Source: Clostridiales bacterium | GTDB taxonomy: Bacteria > Bacillota > Clostridia > Oscillospirales > Butyricicoccaceae | Length of the DNA stretch: 64,000 bases | Assembly (NCBI GenBank): GCA_004555915.1 | Contig: SFJM01000009.1 | Span: 1 to 64,000, forward strand | Direction: 5' to 3' | Shown: piece by piece, positions 8,250-13,377 of the stretch | Layout of the letters: each line of letters starts with the position of its first letter | How positions within the stretch are numbered: position 1 is the stretch's first letter | Position numbers and translations under genes: made by a program | Notes under the pieces: model-generated | Database searches by the model: none | Told to the model about the DNA's origin: nothing | The model's input: only the letters and a program-made list of their open reading frames with translations

Positions 8250-8454
8250 TGTATCGGATTTTGTCAGATTTTTACCTTTTCACTGTATACCGCCGCCGCA
8301 AAAAAGTCAATAGCGTATCCCTGTCCCGCCCTGTGGCATGAATGCAAACTGACATTTTTACCTTTATGCCTGTTCTGCATAAAAAATTTACAACTTAAAT
8401 CTCCGAAAATACCGGAAATTAGCTATGATTGCCCTTTCTATTCCATGCATAACA

Positions 8455-8463
8455 TGATATAAT
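8455..8463 (+). promoter_or_regulatory. Extended -10 promoter of the glmS transcript
   Basis: TGATATAAT is a perfect extended -10 element (TGnTATAAT). The -35 region 17 bp upstream (TTTCTA) is weak. It lies about 90 bp before the ribozyme cleavage site. Confidence 0.6.
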
Positions 8464-8550
8464 ATGCGGTAAACAGGGAATCGTTGTTCCCGACGCTGCT
8501 GCATTCAGCGACACCATTTCCGACAGCAACCGGATTGATTGCTATCGGCC

Positions 8551-8698
8551 GGAAACAAGCGCCAGAGCTGCCATGCAGGGTAGTTGACGAGGTGGAAGTC
8601 ATCGAAAATTCGGCGGATGCTTCCCGTCCGCGGCATACGGACGTGAGAGTTTCCACAAACCCCGCAGGCGACTGCGGTACAAAAGGAAATCTCCTATG
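8551..8698 (+). ncRNA. glmS glucosamine-6-phosphate-responsive ribozyme
   Basis: The glmS ribozyme core is recognisable: AAGCGCCAGAGCTG at 8557-8570, then AGTTGACGAGGTGG, TCATCGA and TTCGGCGGATGCTTCCCG. The expected self-cleavage site lies between A8558 and G8559. Helices P3-P4 follow (CCGTCCGCGG...ACGGACG and CCCCGCAGGCGACTGCGG). Binding of GlcN6P activates cleavage of the mRNA leader, which exposes it to RNase J and lowers GlmS synthesis. It sits directly upstream of glmS, as in other Bacillota. Confidence 0.95.
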
Positions 8699-8734
8699 CT
8701 GTAAAAAATCTTTATACCTCGGAGGTAAACGATC

Positions 8735-10576
8735 ATGTGTGGAATTGTTGGCTATGCCGGTTACCAGCCGGCTGCTCCGTTCCTTCTGGAGGGTCTCCAG
8801 AAGCTGGAATACCGTGGCTATGACTCTGCCGGTATTGCAGTATTTTCCGATAAGGTCCGTACCATGAAATCTCAGGGCCGTCTGGCTACGCTGCGTGAAA
8901 AGGTAGATGCAGCCGGTGGCATCCCGGGTACATTGGGTATCGGCCATACCCGCTGGGCAACCCATGGTGCACCGAACGACATCAACTCTCATCCCCATTC
9001 CAGTATGACGGGACGCATTACCGTTGTGCATAACGGTATTATTGAAAACTATATCCCGCTGAAGGAAGAGCTGCAGGCAGAGGGTATTGTTTTCCGTTCG
9101 GAAACCGATACAGAGGTTGTGGCACAGCTGTTTGATAAGCTGTATGACGGCGACCTGGTTGGCACCCTGATTCAAGTTGTCGGCAAAATCCGCGGCTCCT
9201 ATGCACTGGGCATCCTGTGCAAGGATTATCCGGATACCCTGCTTGCTGTCCGCAAGGACAGCCCGATGATTATCGGCCTGGGTGAGCATGAAAACTATAT
9301 TGCATCGGATATTCCTGCCGTACTCGACCATACCCGTAATTATTATCTGCTGAATGACAATGAAATTGCCATCATTAAGGCAGATTCCGTTGAACTGCTG
9401 GATCTGGACCGCAATCCGATTCATCACGATGTATACACCGTTGATTATGATATTTCCGCAGCGGAAAAGGGTGGCTATGATTACTTCATGATGAAGGAAA
9501 TCAAGGAACAGCCCAATGCACTGCGTACCTGCATCGGTTCCCGTATCCAGAACGGTAAAATCCAGCTGGATAAAATCCGTCTGACCGAGGAACAGATTAA
9601 AAATATGGGCCGTATCCATATTGTAGCCTGCGGCTCCGCATGGCATGCGGCTATGGTAGGCAAATATGTCATTGAAGAACTGACCCGTATCCCGGTTGAA
9701 GTAGATCTGGCATCGGAGTTCCGTTACCGCCGTCCGATTCTCAAGCCGAATGACCTGTGTATTACCATCAGCCAGTCCGGTGAGACGGCAGATACGCTGG
9801 CTGCCCTGCGTGAAGCAAGGGCAAACAATGTGCATGTCCTCTCCATCGTCAATGCCGTAGGCAGCTCCATTGCCCGTGAAAGTGATGATGTGCTGTATAC
9901 CATGGCTGGCCCGGAAATTGCCGTTGCTACCACCAAGGGTTATACCACCCAGCTGGCTGTGCTGTATCTGGTGGCACTCAAATTTGGCATGATCCGTGAT
10001 ACCATTCCGGCAAAGCTGGCAGAAAAGCTGCTGCATGATCTGGAAGCACTGCCGGATCAGCTGGAAAGCCTGTTTAACGATGAGGAAGCCCTGAAGCAGC
10101 TGGCAAAGGACCATCAGGCACGCGGCACCGAAAAGACCCGCAACAATGTCTTTATCATTGGCCGCGGCATTGACTATGGCGCTTCCCTTGAAAGCTCCCT
10201 GAAGCTGAAGGAAATTTCCTATGTTCATTCCGAAGCCTATGCCGCAGGTGAATTGAAGCATGGTACCATTTCCCTGATTGAGGAAGGTACACTGGTTGTT
10301 GCTGTCGCAACCCAGAAGCCGCTGTATGAGAAGCTCATCAGCAATGTCAAGGAAGTCAAGGCCCGTGGCGCCTATGTGGTTGCCATTGTCCGTGAGGGCT
10401 GCACCGATGTGGAAAGTGTTGCTGACCAGGTATTCTATATCCCGAACACCTCGGACCTGTTCACCTCCACACTGACGGTTGTACCGATGCAGCTGTTCGC
10501 TTATTACACTGCCATTGAACTGGGCTGCGATGTAGATAAGCCGAGAAACCTGGCAAAGTCCGTAACCGTTGAATAA
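8735..10576 (+). CDS. glmS: Glutamine-fructose-6-phosphate aminotransferase (isomerizing)
   Basis: GlmS makes glucosamine-6-phosphate from fructose-6-phosphate and glutamine, the entry step to UDP-GlcNAc and peptidoglycan. The 613-residue protein has the N-terminal glutaminase domain with nucleophile Cys2 (MCGIVGYAG), GIGHTRWATHG and the HNGIIENY segment, then two SIS isomerase domains (SQSGETADTLAALREA; ESSLKLKEISYVHSEAYAAGELKHG), ending in DKPRNLAKSVTVE as usual. A Shine-Dalgarno TCGGAGGTAA precedes the ATG. Expression should be controlled by the ribozyme in its leader. The sRNA1 hairpin at 10652-10686 may also serve as its terminator. Confidence 0.97.
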   Translation: MCGIVGYAGYQPAAPFLLEGLQKLEYRGYDSAGIAVFSDKVRTMKSQGRLATLREKVDAAGGIPGTLGIGHTRWATHGAPNDINSHPHSSMTGRITVVHNGIIENYIPLKEELQAEGIVFRSETDTEVVAQLFDKLYDGDLVGTLIQVVGKIRGSYALGILCKDYPDTLLAVRKDSPMIIGLGEHENYIASDIPAVLDHTRNYYLLNDNEIAIIKADSVELLDLDRNPIHHDVYTVDYDISAAEKGGYDYFMMKEIKEQPNALRTCIGSRIQNGKIQLDKIRLTEEQIKNMGRIHIVACGSAWHAAMVGKYVIEELTRIPVEVDLASEFRYRRPILKPNDLCITISQSGETADTLAALREARANNVHVLSIVNAVGSSIARESDDVLYTMAGPEIAVATTKGYTTQLAVLYLVALKFGMIRDTIPAKLAEKLLHDLEALPDQLESLFNDEEALKQLAKDHQARGTEKTRNNVFIIGRGIDYGASLESSLKLKEISYVHSEAYAAGELKHGTISLIEEGTLVVAVATQKPLYEKLISNVKEVKARGAYVVAIVREGCTDVESVADQVFYIPNTSDLFTSTLTVVPMQLFAYYTAIELGCDVDKPRNLAKSVTVE

Positions 10577-10579
10577 GGT

Positions 10580-10608
10580 TTGACATTTTGCCGTTCTTCC
10601 TGTATACT
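10580..10608 (+). promoter_or_regulatory. Promoter of antisense RNA 1
   Basis: TTGACA (10580-10585) and TATACT (10603-10608) are spaced by exactly 17 bp and point away from glmS. It lies immediately after the glmS stop codon. Confidence 0.8.
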
Positions 10609-10613
10609 ACAGA

Positions 10614-10686
10614 TGGAAAGCAAAAATTGTGAGACTCATTTACCCACGACTAAACCCTCGGAAGCTGCTATCTTCCGAGGGTTTTT
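10614..10686 (+). ncRNA. Antisense RNA 1, candidate type I antitoxin
   Basis: A roughly 70-nt transcript is predicted between the promoter at 10580-10608 and a strong terminator. It contains GGAAAGC (10615-10621) and TGAGACTCATT (10630-10640), which recur exactly at 10794-10800 and 10814-10824, the start region of the toxin gene encoded on the opposite strand. The RNA is thus complementary to the toxin mRNA over its start codon and next to its Shine-Dalgarno. Two short pairing repeats and a shared terminator are the design of the enterococcal par (Fst) locus. Confidence 0.72.
10652..10686. terminator. Bidirectional terminator shared by antisense RNA 1 and toxin 1
   Basis: AACCCTCGGAAG pairs with CTTCCGAGGGTT around a GCTGCTAT-like loop, followed by a T-run on the plus strand; the minus strand also has trailing T residues (TTTAG). 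It could also end glmS transcripts. Confidence 0.8.
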
Positions 10687-10730
10687 CATTACATATATAA
10701 CATGTTATTTATGTAAAACGCCGAGGCTGG

Positions 10731-10823
10731 TTACCGTTTCATCTTTCCGTCCAACCATTTGCATATGTAATAGGATACTACACCTGCCGCAACGGAAAGC
10801 CAGAAGTTTACCATGAGACTCAT
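10731..10823 (-). CDS. 30-residue hydrophobic peptide, candidate type I toxin 1
   Basis: The peptide begins MSLMVNFWL and continues SVAAGVVSYYICKWLDGK then MKR: one hydrophobic helix with a charged C-terminus, like Fst/Ldr-class membrane toxins and like many small peptides containing YYICKWLD in Firmicutes. A very strong GGGAGGAGGTGG site precedes the ATG, but the leader can fold CTCCCT onto AGGGAG (10835-10856) and hide it. The mRNA converges on antisense RNA 1. A second copy at 11104-11196 shares residues 10-27 exactly but differs at the N-terminus. Toxicity is inferred; no function is demonstrated here. Confidence 0.75.
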   Translation of the reverse strand: MSLMVNFWLSVAAGVVSYYICKWLDGKMKR

Positions 10824-10834
10824 TGCCCCACCTC

Positions 10835-10856
10835 CTCCCTGTACCAGTGTAGGGAG
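10835..10856 (-). promoter_or_regulatory. Leader hairpin sequestering the toxin 1 Shine-Dalgarno
   Basis: On the minus strand CTCCCT pairs with AGGGAG around a 10-base loop, and the second arm overlaps the GGAGG of the ribosome-binding site. The same hairpin occurs in front of toxin 2 (11209-11230). Confidence 0.6.
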
Positions 10857-10869
10857 CGGTAACGATATT

Positions 10870-10898
10870 ACTATATCATATACCGACGCATTTGTATA
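10870..10898 (-). promoter_or_regulatory. Promoter of toxin 1 mRNA
   Basis: On the minus strand TATACA (-35) and TATAGT (-10) are 17 bp apart, about 47 bp upstream of the start codon. Confidence 0.6.
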
Positions 10899-10954
10899 CA
10901 TAGGAAAAGACCTTAGAAGCCTCCTGCCTCTATCAAGCCTCTTCTTTCACTGAT

Positions 10955-10983
10955 TGACATTTTTATACTTCAACGATATAATG
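10955..10983 (+). promoter_or_regulatory. Consensus promoter of antisense RNA 2
   Basis: TTGACA (10955-10960), 17 bp, TATAAT (10978-10983): a perfect sigma-A consensus with no gene downstream on this strand, which marks a small RNA. Confidence 0.85.
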
Positions 10984-10987
10984 AGAA

Positions 10988-11064
10988 TACAGAAAGAATT
11001 TTGTGTCCATTCAGAGCACAAAGAAAGATCCCCAAGAAGCTGCCACTTCAAGGGGGTCCTTTCT
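10988..11064 (+). ncRNA. Antisense RNA 2, candidate type I antitoxin
   Basis: A transcript of about 75 nt is predicted from the consensus promoter to the terminator near 11028-11064. It contains a 14-base block (10986-10999) that recurs identically at 11170-11183 and a second 14-base block (11006-11019) that recurs with one mismatch at 11192-11205. These lie in the 5' coding region and at the start codon/Shine-Dalgarno of the opposite-strand toxin 2, so the RNA can pair with that mRNA at two sites. The arrangement matches module 1 but the sequences differ. Confidence 0.72.
11028..11064. terminator. Bidirectional terminator shared by antisense RNA 2 and toxin 2
   Basis: GATCCCCAAGAAG pairs with CTTCAAGGGGGTC, followed by CTTTCTTTTT; on the minus strand the hairpin is followed by TTTCTTT. 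Confidence 0.75.
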
Positions 11065-11103
11065 TTTTCATGGAATATTTACCATAATAAGAAATCAGGC
11101 TGG

Positions 11104-11196
11104 TTACCGTTTATGTTTTCCATCCAGCCATTTGCATATGTAGTACGATACCACACCTGCCGCGACGGAAATACAGAAAGAATATAACAGTTCCAT
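11104..11196 (-). CDS. 30-residue hydrophobic peptide, candidate type I toxin 2
   Basis: The peptide begins MELLYSFCI, then SVAAGVVSYYICKWLDGK and HKR. It is a paralogue of the peptide at 10731-10823: residues 10-27 are identical, while residues 1-9, whose codons are the antisense-RNA target, are quite different. GGGAGGAGGTG lies just upstream within a CTCCCT/AGGGAG hairpin (11209-11230). A TATAAT -10 (11244-11249, minus strand) drives it. It forms a tandem duplicate module with its own antisense RNA 2. Membrane toxicity is inference from the type I toxin class. Confidence 0.75.
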   Translation of the reverse strand: MELLYSFCISVAAGVVSYYICKWLDGKHKR

Positions 11197-11243
11197 TCAG
11201 AACACCTCCTCCCTGTACCGGTGTAGGGAGCGGTAACGACATC

Positions 11244-11249
11244 ATTATA
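11244..11249 (-). promoter_or_regulatory. -10 element of toxin 2
   Basis: The minus strand reads CGATATAATG about 50 bp before the toxin 2 start. No clear -35 is seen at 17 bp. Confidence 0.5.
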
Positions 11250-11269
11250 TCGTATTTTCATCAATCAGA

Positions 11270-11300
11270 AAAGACCTGCCAAACCGGCAGGTCTTTGTTT
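11270..11300 (-). terminator. Terminator of rpe
   Basis: On the minus strand AAAGACCTGCC pairs with GGCAGGTCTTTT around a short loop; a T-run is present on both strands. Confidence 0.8.
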
Positions 11301-11312
11301 TGATGAAACCAA

Positions 11313-11990
11313 TCAGAATGCGAAATAATCGTTTTCAAATTCGTCGAAAATCTTCTTGAATCCCTTGACGTTTCCGGCAATATCGCCACCGAAAACAGCG
11401 GAACCTGCTACGATGACATTGGCACCGGCAGCCACAATATCCGGCGTATTGGTCAGCTTTGCACCGCCGTCAATTTCCAGCTCACACTTGTAGCCATTTT
11501 CATCAATTGCCTTACGGATCGCACGAATCTTATCGGTGCAGGCATCAATATAGCCCTGACCGCCAAAGCCCGGCTCTACCGTCATAATCAGCACCATATC
11601 CAGCTCCGGCAGCAGCGGCAGCAGCACATCTGCCGGCGTACCCGGCTTAATGGATACACAGGCACGGATACCGGCAGCCTTAATCTTGCGCACCTGCTCC
11701 AGGGTATCACCATTGGACTCATAATGTACGGTAATGATATCGGAACCTGCCTTAATGAAATCATCCAGATACTGATCCGGATTGGCAATCATCAGATGTA
11801 CATCCAGCGTTGCATCCGTTGCCTTGCGCAGTGCCTTGACAACCGGTGCACCGATGGTCAGATTCGGTACGAAATGGCCATCCATGCAGTCAACATGGAC
11901 ATATTCTGCACCTGCATCCACTGCAACAGCGATATCCCGCTGCAGATTGGCAAAGTCAGCAGACAGAATCGACGGAGATAACTTAATCAT
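11313..11990 (-). CDS. rpe: Ribulose-phosphate 3-epimerase
   Basis: This 225-residue TIM barrel interconverts ribulose-5-phosphate and xylulose-5-phosphate in the pentose phosphate pathway. Family signatures are present: KLSPSILSADFANLQ at the N-terminus, HVDCMDGHFVPNLTIG with metal-site His and Asp, LDVHLMI, MTVEPGFGGQGY and EIDGGAKLTN with the second catalytic Asp. Length is normal. A 200-base structured leader with its own promoter precedes the gene. Xylulose-5-phosphate is a transketolase substrate, but the transketolase genes in this window lie far away. Confidence 0.96.
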   Translation of the reverse strand: MIKLSPSILSADFANLQRDIAVAVDAGAEYVHVDCMDGHFVPNLTIGAPVVKALRKATDATLDVHLMIANPDQYLDDFIKAGSDIITVHYESNGDTLEQVRKIKAAGIRACVSIKPGTPADVLLPLLPELDMVLIMTVEPGFGGQGYIDACTDKIRAIRKAIDENGYKCELEIDGGAKLTNTPDIVAAGANVIVAGSAVFGGDIAGNVKGFKKIFDEFENDYFAF

Positions 11991-12192
11991 AAAACCTCTT
12001 TCCTTTCCTTATGGGAGTGCATCACACAAACTCCCTCTGTGTCATATGCTGGAACAGGCGGAAAACAGCGCTGCTTATCAAAACCCGCGGGGCAGCGCCC
12101 CTGCCGGCTGGCTTACGCCTTTTCGCATACGGGAGCTGCTTTCGGTTTTTCCCTCCGGAGGCAGTTCCCCATCTGCATGCCGTTCCATGGTT
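11991..12192 (-). promoter_or_regulatory. Long structured 5' leader RNA of rpe, unknown class
   Basis: On the minus strand, TGGAACGGC (near 12188) can pair with GCCTGTTCCA (near 12050) to close a multibranched domain. Inside are a long hairpin (GCATGC/GTATGC plus GGGGAACTGC/GCAGCTCCC), a GGC-GTAA-GCC tetraloop hairpin and a GC-rich arm. Downstream, GGGAGT/ACTCCC competes with CACA/TGTG near the rpe start. I could not match it to TPP, FMN, SAM, cobalamin, THF, ZTP, purine or T-box consensus sequences. It is either a cis-regulator or an independent small RNA. Confidence 0.5.
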
Positions 12193-12198
12193 ATCTCC

Positions 12199-12227
12199 AT
12201 TATACATCAAACCGGCAAAAGTTCCAA
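12199..12227 (-). promoter_or_regulatory. Promoter of the rpe leader transcript
   Basis: On the minus strand TTGGAA (12227-12222) and TATAAT (12204-12199) are 17 bp apart. Confidence 0.7.
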
Positions 12228-12264
12228 TTGCTTATCGGAAAGTAATACAAAAAAGACAAGATTT

Positions 12265-12573
12265 TTAATTTCCTGCCGGCGTGTCCTCCTCGATAGCGGA
12301 ACCGGTGTCCGGTTCCTGTATTGCCGCATCTCTTAAAAATTTATCCTTCGGCACGAGGATAACAAGGATTTCCGTTAAAACAAGCATCAATACCCACAGT
12401 ATAGCAAAAACTATGGAAAGTATCTCTCCCCACTCCGTGCACACAATGACTTGACATCCATAGCTGATGCTGAGCGCAACCATACTGAGCATCAGCGTAC
12501 AAACGACATAATCATCCGCAGGTCTCTGTTTGAGCCATTGGATCAGCCCAATTCCTTTTCCCATTCTTTTCAT
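12265..12573 (-). CDS. Small membrane protein divergent to an XRE regulator
   Basis: With the start at MKRMGKGIGLIQW, chosen for its AGGGAG ribosome-binding site, the protein has 102 residues. Two or three hydrophobic segments (about 22-40 and 47-75) are followed by an acidic C-terminal tail. I do not recognise a family. It is transcribed away from an XRE-type regulator, and the 112-bp space between them holds two similar palindromes, so its expression is probably controlled by that regulator. The pair could be a small regulated membrane-stress or immunity function; this is inference. Confidence 0.65.
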   Translation of the reverse strand: MKRMGKGIGLIQWLKQRPADDYVVCTLMLSMVALSISYGCQVIVCTEWGEILSIVFAILWVLMLVLTEILVILVPKDKFLRDAAIQEPDTGSAIEEDTPAGN

Positions 12574-12596
12574 GCCATCATCTCCCTGAGAATATA

Positions 12597-12614
12597 TAGT
12601 CGTAAATACGACTA
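12597..12614. promoter_or_regulatory. Palindromic operator 1 between the divergent pair
   Basis: TAGTCGTAAATACGACTA has perfect 6-bp arms (TAGTCG/CGACTA). It shares the core TAGTC-n-TAAATA-n-CGACT with operator 2. Confidence 0.65.
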
Positions 12615-12622
12615 TTATAATA

Positions 12623-12640
12623 TAGTCTAAATATCGACTC
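12623..12640. promoter_or_regulatory. Operator 2, similar to operator 1
   Basis: TAGTCTAAATATCGACTC is a slightly degenerate copy of operator 1, 26 bp away. The AT-rich TATAAT-like sequence between them suggests both sites overlap the promoters. Confidence 0.6.
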
Positions 12641-12685
12641 TTGTCAATAAAATGGCCACATACTATTCTTGTATCAGGTGATAGC

Positions 12686-12898
12686 ATGATAATTTATGAC
12701 CGCTTCTGGCAGACCATGAGAAAGAGCGGAGAGAGCACATATACTCTTATCAATCGGCATAATATCAGTAGTTCAACGATTGACCGCATCCGCAAGGGAA
12801 AGGGAATTACCACAACCAAGCTGGATGATTTCTGCAAGATATTTCATTGCAGAGTGGAAGATTTAATTGAATATGTAGAAGACCCTGAACAGCAATAA
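12686..12898 (+). CDS. Small XRE/Cro-type HTH regulator
   Basis: The start MIIYDRFWQTMRKSG gives 70 residues, essentially one Cro/C1-type HTH domain (TYTLINRHNISSSTIDRIRKGKG, then LDDFCKIFHCRVEDLIEY). This is the HTH_26/YozG type. It has no sensor or catalytic domain. Upstream in-frame codons lack a ribosome-binding site. It likely binds the two palindromes at 12597-12640 and represses itself and the membrane protein on the other side. A terminator follows directly. Confidence 0.85.
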   Translation: MIIYDRFWQTMRKSGESTYTLINRHNISSSTIDRIRKGKGITTTKLDDFCKIFHCRVEDLIEYVEDPEQQ

Positions 12899-12932
12899 AT
12901 CCGTCCGTGTTATGATACGGGCGGATTTTTTT
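12897..12932 (+). terminator. Terminator after the XRE gene
   Basis: AAATCCGTCCGTG pairs with TACGGGCGGATTT and is followed by seven T residues. Confidence 0.85.
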
Positions 12933-12938
12933 CTTTCC

Positions 12939-12967
12939 TTGACCTTTCTTCTCCGGTCTGTTATCAT
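12939..12967 (+). promoter_or_regulatory. Promoter of the Hol-Tox mRNA
   Basis: TTGACC (12939-12944), 17 bp, TATCAT (12962-12967). The transcript would carry a leader of about 100 nt. Confidence 0.7.
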
Positions 12968-13008
12968 GCTGTACATGAGGCATACCACGACAAACGGTAG
13001 GCGGTTGC

Positions 13009-13065
13009 GTCCCCTTTTATCAGGGGACATCTTTTTGAGATTGCCCCCAGTTTAGGATAAGGGGG
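13009..13065 (+). promoter_or_regulatory. Leader hairpins of the Hol-Tox mRNA
   Basis: GTCCCCT pairs with AGGGGAC and is followed by ATCTTTTT (13009-13036), resembling an early terminator. GCCCCC then pairs with AGGGGG (13044-13065), which covers the Shine-Dalgarno of the toxin. Both limit translation of the full-length mRNA, as in other type I toxins. Confidence 0.55.
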
Positions 13066-13072
13066 TGATTGC

Positions 13073-13225
13073 ATGAACTATGTTACATATTCCGATCTGT
13101 TCCAGCTGCTTTCCGCACTGTCCGGCTTCGGTTCTATGCTTATCATGTTGATTGCTCTGTTTTTTTCAGAACAAAAAGAAATAACCGCCCAGTCAGCCAA
13201 ACAGGAACGGTTATTTCTTAACTAA
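13073..13225 (+). CDS. 50-residue holin-like toxin peptide (Hol-Tox/TxpA type)
   Basis: The peptide starts MNYVTYSDLFQLLSALSGFG and continues with a hydrophobic SMLIMLIALFF helix and a charged, Gln-rich tail, as in the putative holin-like toxins that include TxpA and BsrG relatives. GGGGGTG lies 5-6 bases before the ATG but can be sequestered. An antisense promoter and a terminator hairpin on the opposite strand overlap its 3' end. That geometry (toxin plus 3'-overlapping antisense RNA) is that of txpA/RatA. Family assignment comes from pattern, not a database search. Confidence 0.72.
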   Translation: MNYVTYSDLFQLLSALSGFGSMLIMLIALFFSEQKEITAQSAKQERLFLN

Positions 13226-13267
13226 TCCAGGGGGCGCACCGTCTATCGGGTGTGCCTCTCTTTTTCT
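13170..13267 (-). ncRNA. Cis-antisense RNA overlapping the Hol-Tox 3' end
   Basis: Starting from the promoter at 13274-13302, a minus-strand RNA of about 100 nt would cross the downstream hairpin and end at GAAATAACCG/CGGTTATTTC followed by TTTTTG inside the toxin gene (arms at 13178-13187 and 13208-13217). It would be fully complementary to the last third of the toxin mRNA, like RatA against txpA. Confidence 0.68.
13231..13266 (+). terminator. Terminator of the Hol-Tox mRNA
   Basis: GGCGCACC-type arms around GTCTATC, with GGTGTGCC on the other side, followed by TCTCTTTTTC. Confidence 0.7.
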
Positions 13268-13273
13268 ATGCTT

Positions 13274-13302
13274 AGCATAGCATAAGCCAGCGGCGCTGTC
13301 AA
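13274..13302 (-). promoter_or_regulatory. Promoter of the antisense RNA
   Basis: On the minus strand TTGACA (13302-13297), 17 bp, TATGCT (13279-13274). Confidence 0.7.
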
Positions 13303-13328
13303 GAATTGTGTTCTTCCGGCTGCAAAAA

Positions 13329-13361
13329 AGCGCACCGTGGAAACACGGTGCGCTTTGATTT
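13329..13361 (-). terminator. Terminator of purL
   Basis: AAAGCGCACCGTG pairs with CACGGTGCGCTTT, followed by a six-base T-run on the minus strand. Confidence 0.85.
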
Positions 13362-13377
13362 TATCCAGCGATATCGT

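Noticed and set aside
11991..12192. 6S RNA, SRP RNA, tmRNA, RNase P RNA or a standard riboswitch before rpe
   Set aside because: None of the conserved motifs of those RNAs that I know is present; the fold is multibranched.
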